From a bacterium (GTDB lineage: Bacteria > Zhuqueibacterota > QNDG01 > DTFT01), in the NCBI GenBank assembly GCA_016933415.1, contig JAFGAX010000091.1, positions 1 to 44,196 on the forward strand: DNA of 44,196 nt, given 5' to 3'. Below, one piece after another: positions 1-8,896 of the stretch. The notes below the pieces were generated by a model, which saw nothing but the letters and a program-made list of their open reading frames with translations, searched no databases and was not told the origin of the DNA. Made by a program: the position numbers and the translations under genes. How positions within the stretch are numbered: the first letter of the stretch is position 1; each line of letters opens with the position of its first letter.

Positions 1-37
1 AATCCGTTTCATCCATTCAATCCGTGTTCCATTTTTT

Positions 38-886
38 CTAAATGTTCAGCAGCGGAAATTCCGAATACAGATTATCCACATCCCCCGGAGCGAGATCCAT
101 CGAGCGGAACAGCCTCGGCCGCTTCAACGCCAGCCGGAAGGAAACCGGAATCCGCTCCCCCTTCAGCATCCTCTCATCCGCGTACAGGGACGTGACGCCC
201 AGGCGCAGGCACAGTTTCGCGACCGCGCGTCCGGAGCACCGGCTGAACACCTCCGGATTGCCGATGTGGTGCACAGCGCCGAGCAGAAACGGCTTTTTCC
301 TCCGGACCATGCGGCTGATCACGCAGAAACACCGGCCGCCGCCGGATGTGATGAGAAAGGCGCGGCATCCGGGAAACCGGTGGTCGTCCCGGAGCCTGCG
401 CTCGTCCGGAGTCAGAATGTCATGCTCCACTTCATCCGCTTCGATCACCATGCAGGCGGGCCCTGAGGGAAAGCGGGGCATGAGCACGGACGTGCCGGTT
501 TCCAGTTCACGGAATCCGGCTTTCAGGAGCAGTCCGGACACTTCGGCGGAAGGCGTGAGATCCACGATGTCCGTTCCCGGTTCTTTCAGCAGGGGCAGGA
601 GCATGAACACACTCCGGCCCCGGTACGGTTCCCGCACGATCCAGCTGGTCAGGTTGCACATCCGGCGCTCCCTTCCGGCCAGAACGCGGCGGCTGACCAA
701 AGCGCCCAGGAATCCCACGGGGCTCTCACCGTCCAGCATCAGGGTGCCGCAGGAGGGCTCTCCGGAACCGAACGGATCCGAGAAAAGCCTGCGCCACCCT
801 TCAAGGCCGACATAGGGGTTCCGGAATTCCCGCAGGAGCGGGAGCACGGCCTCGAAATCGCCGGGCACTGCCTGCCGGACGGTCAC
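38..886 (-). CDS. GNAT-family N-acyltransferase-like protein
   Basis: N-terminal VRQAVPGDFEAVLPLLREF and IVREPYRGRS resemble a GNAT fold. GTG at 886 overlaps the upstream stop (GTGA); the ORF track's start at 889 is a TTG. Confidence 0.65.
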   Translation of the reverse strand: MTVRQAVPGDFEAVLPLLREFRNPYVGLEGWRRLFSDPFGSGEPSCGTLMLDGESPVGFLGALVSRRVLAGRERRMCNLTSWIVREPYRGRSVFMLLPLLKEPGTDIVDLTPSAEVSGLLLKAGFRELETGTSVLMPRFPSGPACMVIEADEVEHDILTPDERRLRDDHRFPGCRAFLITSGGGRCFCVISRMVRRKKPFLLGAVHHIGNPEVFSRCSGRAVAKLCLRLGVTSLYADERMLKGERIPVSFRLALKRPRLFRSMDLAPGDVDNLYSEFPLLNI

Positions 887-2172
887 CAATCCGCGGCTCC
901 GGATTCCGGCAGACGGCTCAGGCGCCGCACCGCCCCGTCCGGATCCGCGGCGTATTCATCCGGCCGCGGGTGGGACAGGAACAGGAGCGGGCTGGCCGAG
1001 TACGCGTACGCTCCTGAGTCGTATATGCCTATCCAGTCGCCGATTTCCGGTTTCGCGAGCCGGATGCGGTCTCCCATGACGTCGATGGACGTGCAGAGCG
1101 GTCCGACGGCCGTCACTTCAACCGTCTCCGCGCCGGCCGGCCTGGACAGGTTGGCCGCCCTGAAATTTTTCCGTATGACCTGCCCGAAATTGCCGCTGGC
1201 CGCGAGGTGATGGTTCATTCCGCCCTCGAGCACGGCGTAGTCGCGGCCGCGGGAGGACTTGACGTCCACGACGCGGGCGGCGTACAGGCCGGCTTGCGCC
1301 GTGAGCCAGCGGCCGAGTTCGAGAACCGCGACCGGCGCATCCGCGGGGTTGAGTTCCTTTTTCAGGCCGGCCCATTCCGCGTTCAACGCCGCGCATGCGG
1401 ATGCGGCGTCGAGTTCCGTCTGACCCTCATGATAGGGAACGCCGAATCCGCCGCCGAAATTCACCAGGCGCAGGAGCGGGGTCTTCCCTCCGGCCAGGGT
1501 CCCGCGGACGATGTCCGCGGTTTGTCTGAAATTCGCGGCCAGCGCCTCCGCGTCCAGGCACTGGGTGCCCGCGTACACGTGAATCCCCCTCGGCCGGACA
1601 TGGGGCATGCGGCCGAACAGGTCCAGCATTTCCGGCAGACGCTCCTCGTCCGTGCCGAAGGCGGAGGATTTGCCGCCCATCTTGATCGCGAACGCACGGA
1701 TCAGCAGTGAGGGATTGACGCGCACCGACGCGTCCGCAATCCTGTGTTCCGCAAAAGCGGCTGCCTCGAGCCTGTCGAGCTCGTTCGGCGATTCGACGCT
1801 GATCGCGCCGATGCCGGCCCGGACCGCGAAGCGCAGCTCGGCGTCCGTCTTGCCCGGGCCCGCGAAATGGATGCGCTCGGGGCTGAACCCGGCTTTCAGG
1901 GCGGCCGCCAGCTCGCCCCCGGAGGAAACATCCGCGCCGTCGGTCCAGGCGGCCATGGCGCGGAGCAGATCCGGGTTCGGATTGGCCTTGACCGCGTAAT
2001 AGACGAGGATGGAGGGATCGAGCCAATTCCGGAGCCGCTCCGCGCGCTCCCGGATCAGGCCCAGGTCGTACAGATAGAAGGGCCTTTCCGCGGAAGCGAG
2101 CAGCCCGGCGAAGGCTTCCGTCTCCCAGAACGGGATCCGGTCCGACGCCGGTTCAGGATTTCCGTTTTGCAT
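883..2172 (-). CDS. Fold-type III PLP-dependent decarboxylase (DAP/ornithine decarboxylase-like; resembles exosortase-A-associated decarboxylases)
   Basis: YYAVKANPNP (PLP lysine), HVYAGTQCLDAEAL, NFGGGFGVPY, ELGRWLTAQAGLY, GPLCTSIDVMGDRI, DSGAYAYSAS. Confidence 0.88.
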   Translation of the reverse strand: MQNGNPEPASDRIPFWETEAFAGLLASAERPFYLYDLGLIRERAERLRNWLDPSILVYYAVKANPNPDLLRAMAAWTDGADVSSGGELAAALKAGFSPERIHFAGPGKTDAELRFAVRAGIGAISVESPNELDRLEAAAFAEHRIADASVRVNPSLLIRAFAIKMGGKSSAFGTDEERLPEMLDLFGRMPHVRPRGIHVYAGTQCLDAEALAANFRQTADIVRGTLAGGKTPLLRLVNFGGGFGVPYHEGQTELDAASACAALNAEWAGLKKELNPADAPVAVLELGRWLTAQAGLYAARVVDVKSSRGRDYAVLEGGMNHHLAASGNFGQVIRKNFRAANLSRPAGAETVEVTAVGPLCTSIDVMGDRIRLAKPEIGDWIGIYDSGAYAYSASPLLFLSHPRPDEYAADPDGAVRRLSRLPESGAADW

Positions 2173-3778
2173 CCGAATGCTCCCTGACGGTCCGTGTGCG
2201 GTCGATCTTCCCGTTCGCGGTCAGCGGAAAGGCGGACAGCACGACCACATCGTCCGGCACCAGGTAGAAGGGGAAATTCCTTTTGCAGTCGCCGATCACG
2301 GTTTCAGCCGTCACGGCCGGCGAGGACAGGGTCATGAAAACGCGGAGCCTGATTTCGTCCTCCTCCTCGTATGCCGCGGCCACGCATTCCGCCACGCCCG
2401 GTATGGCCGTGACGCGCTCCTCCACCTCGGTCGGGCTGACGCGGTATCCCTTGGTCTTGATCATGGCGTCGCGCCGGCCCACGTAATACAGAAAACCCTC
2501 GGCGTCGCGCTTCACGATGTCGCCCGAGAAGACCACGGTTTCCAGGTGCCGGTTGGACGGATCGAGCAGGGGATTCGGCCTGAACACTTCGGCCGTCTTT
2601 TCCGGGTTGTTCCAGTATCCGCGGGTGATGAGGGCTCCGCGGTGCACGAGTTCGCCCTCTTCGTCCGGGCCGCATTCGCGTCCCTCGCCGTCCACCACGA
2701 AAATCTCGACCCCGGGGATCGCCTTTCCGATTGATTCGGGCCTGCGGCCGATCTCTTCCGGGTCCAGAAAGGTAGAGCGAAACGCCTCCGTGAGGCCGTA
2801 CATGAGGAAGATCCGGGTCGAGGGAAAAAGGCCGCGCAGTTTGCCGACCACGGCGACCGGCACCTTGCCGCCTGAATTCGTGATCACCCGGAGGCCGGAG
2901 AAATCGTGCGGCTTCGACGTGTCGCAGAGCCTGGGATTGAAGATCTTGAGCCACACGGGCGGCATGCCGGCAAATACCGTGATGCGCTTCGACTCGAGCG
3001 TGCGGAGCAGGTCGTTCGGCATGAAAAACTGATGCAGGACGAATGTGCCGCCGAGCAGGACCGCGTCCATGAGCTGGTTGAACCCGTAGTCGAAGTTGAG
3101 GGGAAGCAGGCCGAGAATCCGGTCGTCGCCGGACAGGCCTGTGTACGCGCTCACGATTTTCGCGCCGTCAATGGAATTGCGGTGCGTCACCACGATGCCC
3201 TTGGGCAGTCCGGTGGAGCCTGAGGTGTAGATGATGTGCGAAATATCGTCCGCGATCCGCCTCGGCTCCGCGGCCGCGGCCGGCGCGGTTTCGGGCCTGC
3301 AGATGCGTTTGAAGGCCGATCCGGAGTCCGAATCCGGAGAACCGGGGTTCTTCGTCCCTCCGCCGAAGGTCACCGCGCCCGTGATTCCCGCCTCCGCCCA
3401 GCGGGCAGGCGCGATGCGGTCCCGGCCGCGGCCGTCCGGCGTCAGCTTGTCGGCCGTGGCGGCCAGGGTCCGGATGCCGCAGTCCTTGACGATGTGGAGC
3501 ACCTGGTCCTCGGCCAGAATGGGATTGAGGAGCACCACGACTCCGCCCGCCATCCACACCCCGAACATGGCCAGCACCTGATCGATGGTCTTGTCCATGT
3601 AAATGCCCGCGGGCGCGCCGGGCTCCAGCCCGGCCTGGATGAGCGCGGCCGCCGTGCGCCTCGACGCTGTGACCGCTGCCGCATAAGACAGGGTCCGCCC
3701 GGGTTCCTCGAGGCAGGGCTTGTCCGGAAAGCGGCTGGCGCTGTCCTCCAGGAGATGATGGCTCAGCCAGGGTCTCAT
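2153..3778 (-). CDS. AMP-forming acyl/aminoacyl-CoA (or -ACP) ligase
   Basis: HIIYTSGSTGLPKGIVVTHRN, YVGRRDAMIKTKGYRVSPTEVEE, LTANGKIDR. ATGA overlap with the ACP gene. Confidence 0.92.
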   Translation of the reverse strand: MRPWLSHHLLEDSASRFPDKPCLEEPGRTLSYAAAVTASRRTAAALIQAGLEPGAPAGIYMDKTIDQVLAMFGVWMAGGVVVLLNPILAEDQVLHIVKDCGIRTLAATADKLTPDGRGRDRIAPARWAEAGITGAVTFGGGTKNPGSPDSDSGSAFKRICRPETAPAAAAEPRRIADDISHIIYTSGSTGLPKGIVVTHRNSIDGAKIVSAYTGLSGDDRILGLLPLNFDYGFNQLMDAVLLGGTFVLHQFFMPNDLLRTLESKRITVFAGMPPVWLKIFNPRLCDTSKPHDFSGLRVITNSGGKVPVAVVGKLRGLFPSTRIFLMYGLTEAFRSTFLDPEEIGRRPESIGKAIPGVEIFVVDGEGRECGPDEEGELVHRGALITRGYWNNPEKTAEVFRPNPLLDPSNRHLETVVFSGDIVKRDAEGFLYYVGRRDAMIKTKGYRVSPTEVEERVTAIPGVAECVAAAYEEEDEIRLRVFMTLSSPAVTAETVIGDCKRNFPFYLVPDDVVVLSAFPLTANGKIDRTRTVREHSDAKRKS

Positions 3779-4026
3779 CCATCCGTCCGCATGTTCCGGA
3801 GCACCAGGTCTGCCACGGATTGAATCGTGGAAAACTGGGCTTCGGTGACGTCTTCAATGGCAATGACCGCCCCGAACCGGGTCTCCAGAAATGTCAGAAA
3901 TTCGACCACTCCGAACGAATCCAGCGCGCCCTTGTCGAACAGGTTGTCCGATTCCGAGGGCTCGAATCCGACGGTTGTTTTAAAATGACCGCGTAATTCC
4001 TGTTTGATTTCGTCGATATTCGGCAT
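3775..4026 (-). CDS. Acyl carrier protein-like protein
   Basis: 83 aa with a GALDSFGVVEFL phosphopantetheine site; directly precedes and overlaps the ligase. Confidence 0.88.
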   Translation of the reverse strand: MPNIDEIKQELRGHFKTTVGFEPSESDNLFDKGALDSFGVVEFLTFLETRFGAVIAIEDVTEAQFSTIQSVADLVLRNMRTDG

Positions 4027-4090
4027 GACCGTCCTTTTTATAACGATTGGGACCCGTATTCGGGCATATCATTCGTTCGCCGTCTAACCA

Positions 4091-4126
4091 ATTGAAAATA
4101 TAGCAAATTCTTCACTTTTTTCCAAT
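4091..4126 (-). promoter_or_regulatory. Candidate regulatory motif upstream of the ACP gene
   Basis: Plus strand ATTGAAAATATAGCAAATTCTTCACTTTTTTCC closely resembles ATTGAAAATACGGCAAAAAATCAAGTTTTTTATTCC upstream of the ybgF-like gene. Both lie upstream of minus-strand genes. Confidence 0.3.
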
Positions 4127-5614
4127 CCGAAAAAGCTTTCCCGCCTTCCCGGCCAGGCTTTTCCGGAACCATTCCAGCTCGTTCCTGTGGAAAAGTCCGA
4201 ACGCCGTGATCAGAACGGCGTACAGGGGAAGCAGTACCGCGCATTGAACCACAGGATGGGCCCCGTTCATCAGCCAGTAAACAGGGGCCATCAAAGTCAA
4301 TGCAGCAAAAGGTTTGCCGAGTACGGCGAGCTGGGAACGAACGACGAATCCGGCCTTTTCGAGAATCCTCCAGTAAAGACACACGATGAAAACATCCGTC
4401 GCCGCGGTGGCCGCGGCCGCGCCGATGATGCCGTAACGCCGGATGAGGATGATATTGACCGCAATGTTGAAAACGCTCCTGGCCGCGGACGCGGCGATCT
4501 CACGCGTCTGCAGGTTCACCGCGATCAGGGTGTTTCCGAACAGGTAGCGGAGATAGGCCGGAACCACGGCCAGGCCGAGCACCGCGAGCGCAACGCCGCC
4601 CTCCCTGTATTCCGGGCCGAACCACCCCATCACGGTTCCGGCCATCAGCACTGTTCCCAGGGCCACGGCGAACGCCGCGGCCGTCAGGTACCGTATCGCC
4701 CGGCCGAGCAGAGTCCGGACCAGGTCCTTGGACACGAGAGTACGGCCCGCGATTTCCGGATAAGTCGCCTCGGTGAGCACGTTCGGCACCAGCCAGAGAC
4801 TTTCCAGTATTTTCCGCGCGACGCCGTAAACGCCGGCCGGTCCGAACCCGACGGTCAGCAGGGAGACCAGCACGGTGTCGATGTAGTCGTACACGCGCCA
4901 GAGCGCGGACTGGGCCACGTATATCCACGATTCCGAGAGCAGGGAAGCCGATACGTTCACGCTCGGCCGGCTGTATCCGCCCGGGCAGAGACGCCTGACC
5001 GCGAAGAACAGCCAGACGAAACTGATCAGGCGTGAGGCCGCGAAAATCCAGGCCGCGGCGAAAACGCCCCGGCCCCCGATCAGCAGGCCGCCGCCGATCA
5101 CGAGCAGGACCACGCGCTCCGCGTTCATGGCCACGGTGTCGTGGTGGAATCCGCCCAGCGCCTTGACCGCGGCGCGGAGCGTCAACGTCCAGCTCTTGAG
5201 CGATTCGGCCGCGAACACCACGAGCAGGAGCAGGCGGAACGGGAGCGTGTACTTTTCGCGGAACACCAGTGCCGCTCCGTAGCACAGCCCCAGCGTGAGG
5301 ACCGTGAGCCCCGCCTGGAGCCAGAGCGCGTTGGAAACGTAAATGCCCGCATCCCGCGGCCGCCGGACAATGACCTTGGTGATCGAGTACGAAAAGCCGA
5401 ACAGAATCAGCATCGCGAACAGGCCGGTGAAGCCCATCGCGGTGTTGAACTGTCCCCAGACATCCTTGCCGAGCCGGTTGGCCGCGAGAAAAAAGAAGGC
5501 GGCCGTGAACAGCATGCTCAGTTCCGAGAAGGCGCTGAACACGGTGTTCCAGACGATGCGCCGCGGCGGGGAAACCCGTCCCTCGGTGCCGGCGTCGCTC
5601 ACGCGTCCCTCCAT
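4112..5614 (-). CDS. Polysaccharide flippase / oligosaccharide translocase (Wzx-like)
   Basis: 500 aa multi-TM protein; N-terminal NTVFSAFSELSMLFTAAFFFLAANRLGKDVWGQFNTAMGFTGLFAMLILFGF is typical of Wzx/RfbX. Confidence 0.85.
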   Translation of the reverse strand: MEGRVSDAGTEGRVSPPRRIVWNTVFSAFSELSMLFTAAFFFLAANRLGKDVWGQFNTAMGFTGLFAMLILFGFSYSITKVIVRRPRDAGIYVSNALWLQAGLTVLTLGLCYGAALVFREKYTLPFRLLLLVVFAAESLKSWTLTLRAAVKALGGFHHDTVAMNAERVVLLVIGGGLLIGGRGVFAAAWIFAASRLISFVWLFFAVRRLCPGGYSRPSVNVSASLLSESWIYVAQSALWRVYDYIDTVLVSLLTVGFGPAGVYGVARKILESLWLVPNVLTEATYPEIAGRTLVSKDLVRTLLGRAIRYLTAAAFAVALGTVLMAGTVMGWFGPEYREGGVALAVLGLAVVPAYLRYLFGNTLIAVNLQTREIAASAARSVFNIAVNIILIRRYGIIGAAAATAATDVFIVCLYWRILEKAGFVVRSQLAVLGKPFAALTLMAPVYWLMNGAHPVVQCAVLLPLYAVLITAFGLFHRNELEWFRKSLAGKAGKLFRIGKK

Positions 5615-6759
5615 GCGTTCTCCAGCAGGGACTCGAAGTCGCGGGCCATGCGTTCGACCGGGAAACGTTCGAACGCGGACCTGCGGCCGGCCGCGGAAAG
5701 CCGCAAGGCGAGGGGTTTATCCCGGAGCATGCGGATCAGCGCGGCCGCGAGGCGGCCCGCATCGGACGGGGGGAAGAGAAGTCCGTTCTCTCCATCGCGG
5801 ATGATTTCGGGTATGCCGCCCACCGCGGGCGCGGCCACGGGCACGGCCGCGGCCATCATCTCGATGAGCGCGATGCCGTGCGTTTCGATGTGCGAGCAGA
5901 GCAGGCCCGCGTCCAGAAGCGGAATCAGGTTCCGCACATCGCTGCGGTATCCTAGAAAGCGCACCACGGACGAGATCCCGAGCGATTCCGCCAGGCGCAT
6001 GAGTTCGGACTTGAGCGGTCCCTCTCCGATGAGGAGGAAACGCGCATGCGGCACCGCCTTCAGGACAACGGGAGCCGCCTCGAGCAGAAGCCTGTGGTTT
6101 TTCACGGGAACCAGGTTGGCGGTGATGCCGACCAGTCTGTCCTTTGGGCCGAAGCCGAGGCTTGCGGCCAACCCGGGCTTCGGACGGACGGTCCGGAACC
6201 GCGACAGATCGATGCCGTTGGGAATCACATCGATCAGGCCGGGCCTTACGCCGAGGCCGCGGACAATGATCCCCTTCAGAAAAGCGGAGGGAACCACGAT
6301 GCGGTCCGTGTCTTTCAGAAGCAGACGGTCCGCGGGCCTGAGCGGCCCGGGATAAAGGCCCTCGATCACCGTGTCCTGGGCGCGGATCACGGTCGGCACG
6401 CCCGCCAGCCGGGCCGCGGCCGGGCCCGCGAACGTGCCGGGGCCGAGCGCGAAGTAGAGCATGACATCCGGCCGCATGCGGCGGAGCGCCGAGGCCGAGC
6501 GCGCGATTGCGGGGAGGTCGAAACGGCCCCGCATGGGAATTTCAACGGTTTCGATTTCCGGCCATTGAAAAAAGGCCCGCTGTCGGATGCGGACGGCTTC
6601 GTCCGTGCGGCGGGCCTTGTAACCCGGGTAGAGGAGGATGACGGACGGCCGGACGCGCCTGCGGTCCAGGTGCCGCATCAGGTGATCCAGCTTGGTCTCG
6701 AATCCCCCGATGTCGTGGCACGCGACCAGAAAGGCGGCCCGGACCGGCCTGCGGCTCAC
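5599..6759 (-). CDS. Glycosyltransferase family 4-like protein
   Basis: GLGVRPGLIDVIPNGIDLSRF, LLIGEGPLKSEL, IALIEMMAAAVPVAAPAVGGIPEII. GTG start forms a GTGA overlap with the upstream gene. Confidence 0.9.
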   Translation of the reverse strand: MSRRPVRAAFLVACHDIGGFETKLDHLMRHLDRRRVRPSVILLYPGYKARRTDEAVRIRQRAFFQWPEIETVEIPMRGRFDLPAIARSASALRRMRPDVMLYFALGPGTFAGPAAARLAGVPTVIRAQDTVIEGLYPGPLRPADRLLLKDTDRIVVPSAFLKGIIVRGLGVRPGLIDVIPNGIDLSRFRTVRPKPGLAASLGFGPKDRLVGITANLVPVKNHRLLLEAAPVVLKAVPHARFLLIGEGPLKSELMRLAESLGISSVVRFLGYRSDVRNLIPLLDAGLLCSHIETHGIALIEMMAAAVPVAAPAVGGIPEIIRDGENGLLFPPSDAGRLAAALIRMLRDKPLALRLSAAGRRSAFERFPVERMARDFESLLENAWRDA

Positions 6760-8744
6760 GGAACCCCGCCCGGAAACAGCCGGGACATGGCTTCATCGAG
6801 CCGGCCGAGCCGGTTTTCCCAGAGAAACTCTTTCTTCAGCGCCTCGAAATCCGCGCCGTCCACGGGCCTGTTCTCCTTCAGGATTCGGACGATCGCTTCA
6901 GGGAATTCCCCTATCGGGCACACCGTCAGCCTGGAGAAGACGCGCGGCACAGCACGGGCGCCGGTTTCCGTGGCCACGACCGGCTTGCCGCAGGCCAGGG
7001 ATTCGACGACCTTGGTCGGCATGCCCCAGCCGCCGGTCATGGGCGAAATCACGACATCCGCCCGCCGGATCAGGTCTGCCACGGATTCCACGAATCCGGT
7101 GAATTCAAAAGCCGGATGGCTGAGCTCAAGCGGTGGATGCGCGCCCGCGAATTGAAAGCGGACGCGGGGATTTGCCTTCAAAACCCGGTCCGCGATACGG
7201 TCGCGCACGGCGGCCACAGCCTCGCGGTTCGTGGAAATCGCGTAATTGCCGAAGAACAGCACGATTTTCGGGTCATTCTTCTCCGGCTTGTACCGTGGAT
7301 TGAGGACCTTTTCGTCAAAGCCCTGCGGCACGACCGTGATCTTGTCCGGCGCGGTCCACCGGCCGTAGAATGCCGCGTCATCGTCCGATATCGCGACGAG
7401 CAGGCGGCATTGCTTCACGGCCTTTTTCTCCGCGGACCGGACCAGGGGCACGAGCGGCCAGCGCCTGGGGTCGGACTTCGCCTTGCCGAGATACTGCCGG
7501 AACTCGATGTTGTGCGACGCGTACACGAAAGGCACGCCGAAGCGCTTCGAGAGTTTCACCCCGTATTTGCCGGCCAGGCCGTAATCACAGAAGATCAGGT
7601 CGTAGCGGTTCTTTTCGAGAAGACGGGCCGCCGCATGATAAAGCGGTTTGCTGAAGAGGAAATACCCCTTCTGTGAAAAGGGGATCGCGATTTTTTCCCC
7701 GACCCCTTTCAGCCGGTTCCCGTACTTTTCCTCCAGAACCGGATCGCCGGGATGTCCCGACCCGGTCATATACACCAGGTCCAGACTGTGCCGACGGGCG
7801 AGAAAATTGACGAACTCGCCGCCGCGCGCGCCCGCGCCCGTGTAGGGCACGGCCGGGTCGTACATGGAGAGATAGAGGATTCTTTTGGATTGCGGGGACC
7901 ACAGGTCTCCGGGTTGTCCCGTCCGTCTCCCGGATGCCGCGTTGGCGTGCGGCGACAGAGCCGCCGCTTTCTGCTTCGCGGCCCTCTCTTCCCTCCCGGT
8001 GGAGGGCCCCGGCTTCCGTTTCCGTACCGTTTTGGCGGGCACGCCCGCGGCCACCGCGTAATCGGCCACGTCGCGATTAACCACCGAGCCCGCGCCGATC
8101 ACCGCGTGCCTGCCCACGGACACACCGTCAAACACCGTGACATGGCTGCCGATCCACCCGCCGGGCCCGATGCGTATGCCCTTGGACTCGCGGCCCTGGT
8201 TGAGCACCGGCACCGCGGGGTCGTCGAACCGGTGTGTGCCGCCGACCAGGTACACATAGGCTGCCAGCAGTTCCTCCGCGCCCACGACCACTTCACTCGC
8301 GCTGAAAATCGTGCAGTTCGACCCGATATTGGCGCGGTCCTCCAGGACGATGTCGCCGTTCTTGCAGTTGAGTATCGTGTTCCGGCCGAGAAAAACGCCG
8401 GCCCCGATCCGGATGCCATTGTTGTCCTGGCCCTTTGCGTCGAGCACGCATCCGTCGTCGATCACCGCGCCGTCGCCGATTTCGATCTTTTGGGGATGCC
8501 TCAGCACCACGCCCCTTCCGAACGTCAGCCCGCGGCCTGTACGGCCGAGAAGTTTCGGGTAGAGTTTGGAGCGAAGCAACAGCCCGGCTGCTCCCGGCAT
8601 GGAGCCGCAAAACGCAGTGATGCACTCATACCGGATCAGCTTCAGCAGGCTCCGCTCGCCCAGGATGAGATCCTGGTATTTCGCGAGCTTGCCCCCGCCT
8701 GAGGCGAATTCCTTCTGGATTTCAATGGTTTCGGTTTTGGCCAT
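6756..8744 (-). CDS. Two-domain fusion: N-terminal hexapeptide-repeat (LbH) acyltransferase and C-terminal GT4 glycosyltransferase
   Basis: N-terminal hexapeptide repeats (IGDGAVIDDGCVLDAKG, IGAGVFLGRNTIL, IGPGGWIGSHVTVFDGVSVGRHAVIGAGSVV, AGVPAKTVRKRK), then RILYLSMYDPAVPYTGAGARGGEFVNFLA and VVISPMTGGWGMPTKVVESLACGKPVVATETGA in one 662-codon frame. Confidence 0.87.
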   Translation of the reverse strand: MAKTETIEIQKEFASGGGKLAKYQDLILGERSLLKLIRYECITAFCGSMPGAAGLLLRSKLYPKLLGRTGRGLTFGRGVVLRHPQKIEIGDGAVIDDGCVLDAKGQDNNGIRIGAGVFLGRNTILNCKNGDIVLEDRANIGSNCTIFSASEVVVGAEELLAAYVYLVGGTHRFDDPAVPVLNQGRESKGIRIGPGGWIGSHVTVFDGVSVGRHAVIGAGSVVNRDVADYAVAAGVPAKTVRKRKPGPSTGREERAAKQKAAALSPHANAASGRRTGQPGDLWSPQSKRILYLSMYDPAVPYTGAGARGGEFVNFLARRHSLDLVYMTGSGHPGDPVLEEKYGNRLKGVGEKIAIPFSQKGYFLFSKPLYHAAARLLEKNRYDLIFCDYGLAGKYGVKLSKRFGVPFVYASHNIEFRQYLGKAKSDPRRWPLVPLVRSAEKKAVKQCRLLVAISDDDAAFYGRWTAPDKITVVPQGFDEKVLNPRYKPEKNDPKIVLFFGNYAISTNREAVAAVRDRIADRVLKANPRVRFQFAGAHPPLELSHPAFEFTGFVESVADLIRRADVVISPMTGGWGMPTKVVESLACGKPVVATETGARAVPRVFSRLTVCPIGEFPEAIVRILKENRPVDGADFEALKKEFLWENRLGRLDEAMSRLFPGGVP

Positions 8745-8797
8745 TTTGGTCCGTTAATCCCCGAAGCAGGGTGAAGGTTTCAATTACTATGAAGTCG

Positions 8798-8880
8798 TGT
8801 CATCCCCGCGCACGTGTCTTTTTCATCCGCGTCAGCGGACGGGGATCCAGTCTTTTTCATCCGCGTCCGCAGGATTCCAG
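8798..8880. repeat. Intergenic REP-like tandem/palindromic repeat
   Basis: GTCTTTTTCATCCGCGTC occurs twice, 34 bp apart (8816 and 8850), with TCCGC-GTCA-GCGGA palindromes and GGATCCAG/GGATTCCAG ends. Confidence 0.55.
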
Positions 8881-8896
8881 TTTTTTACACAATCCC

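Noticed and set aside
4038-4382. 114-aa minus-strand ORF over the flippase C-terminus
   Set aside because: Alternative frame of the Wzx-like gene plus its AT-rich downstream spacer; no motif or RBS support.
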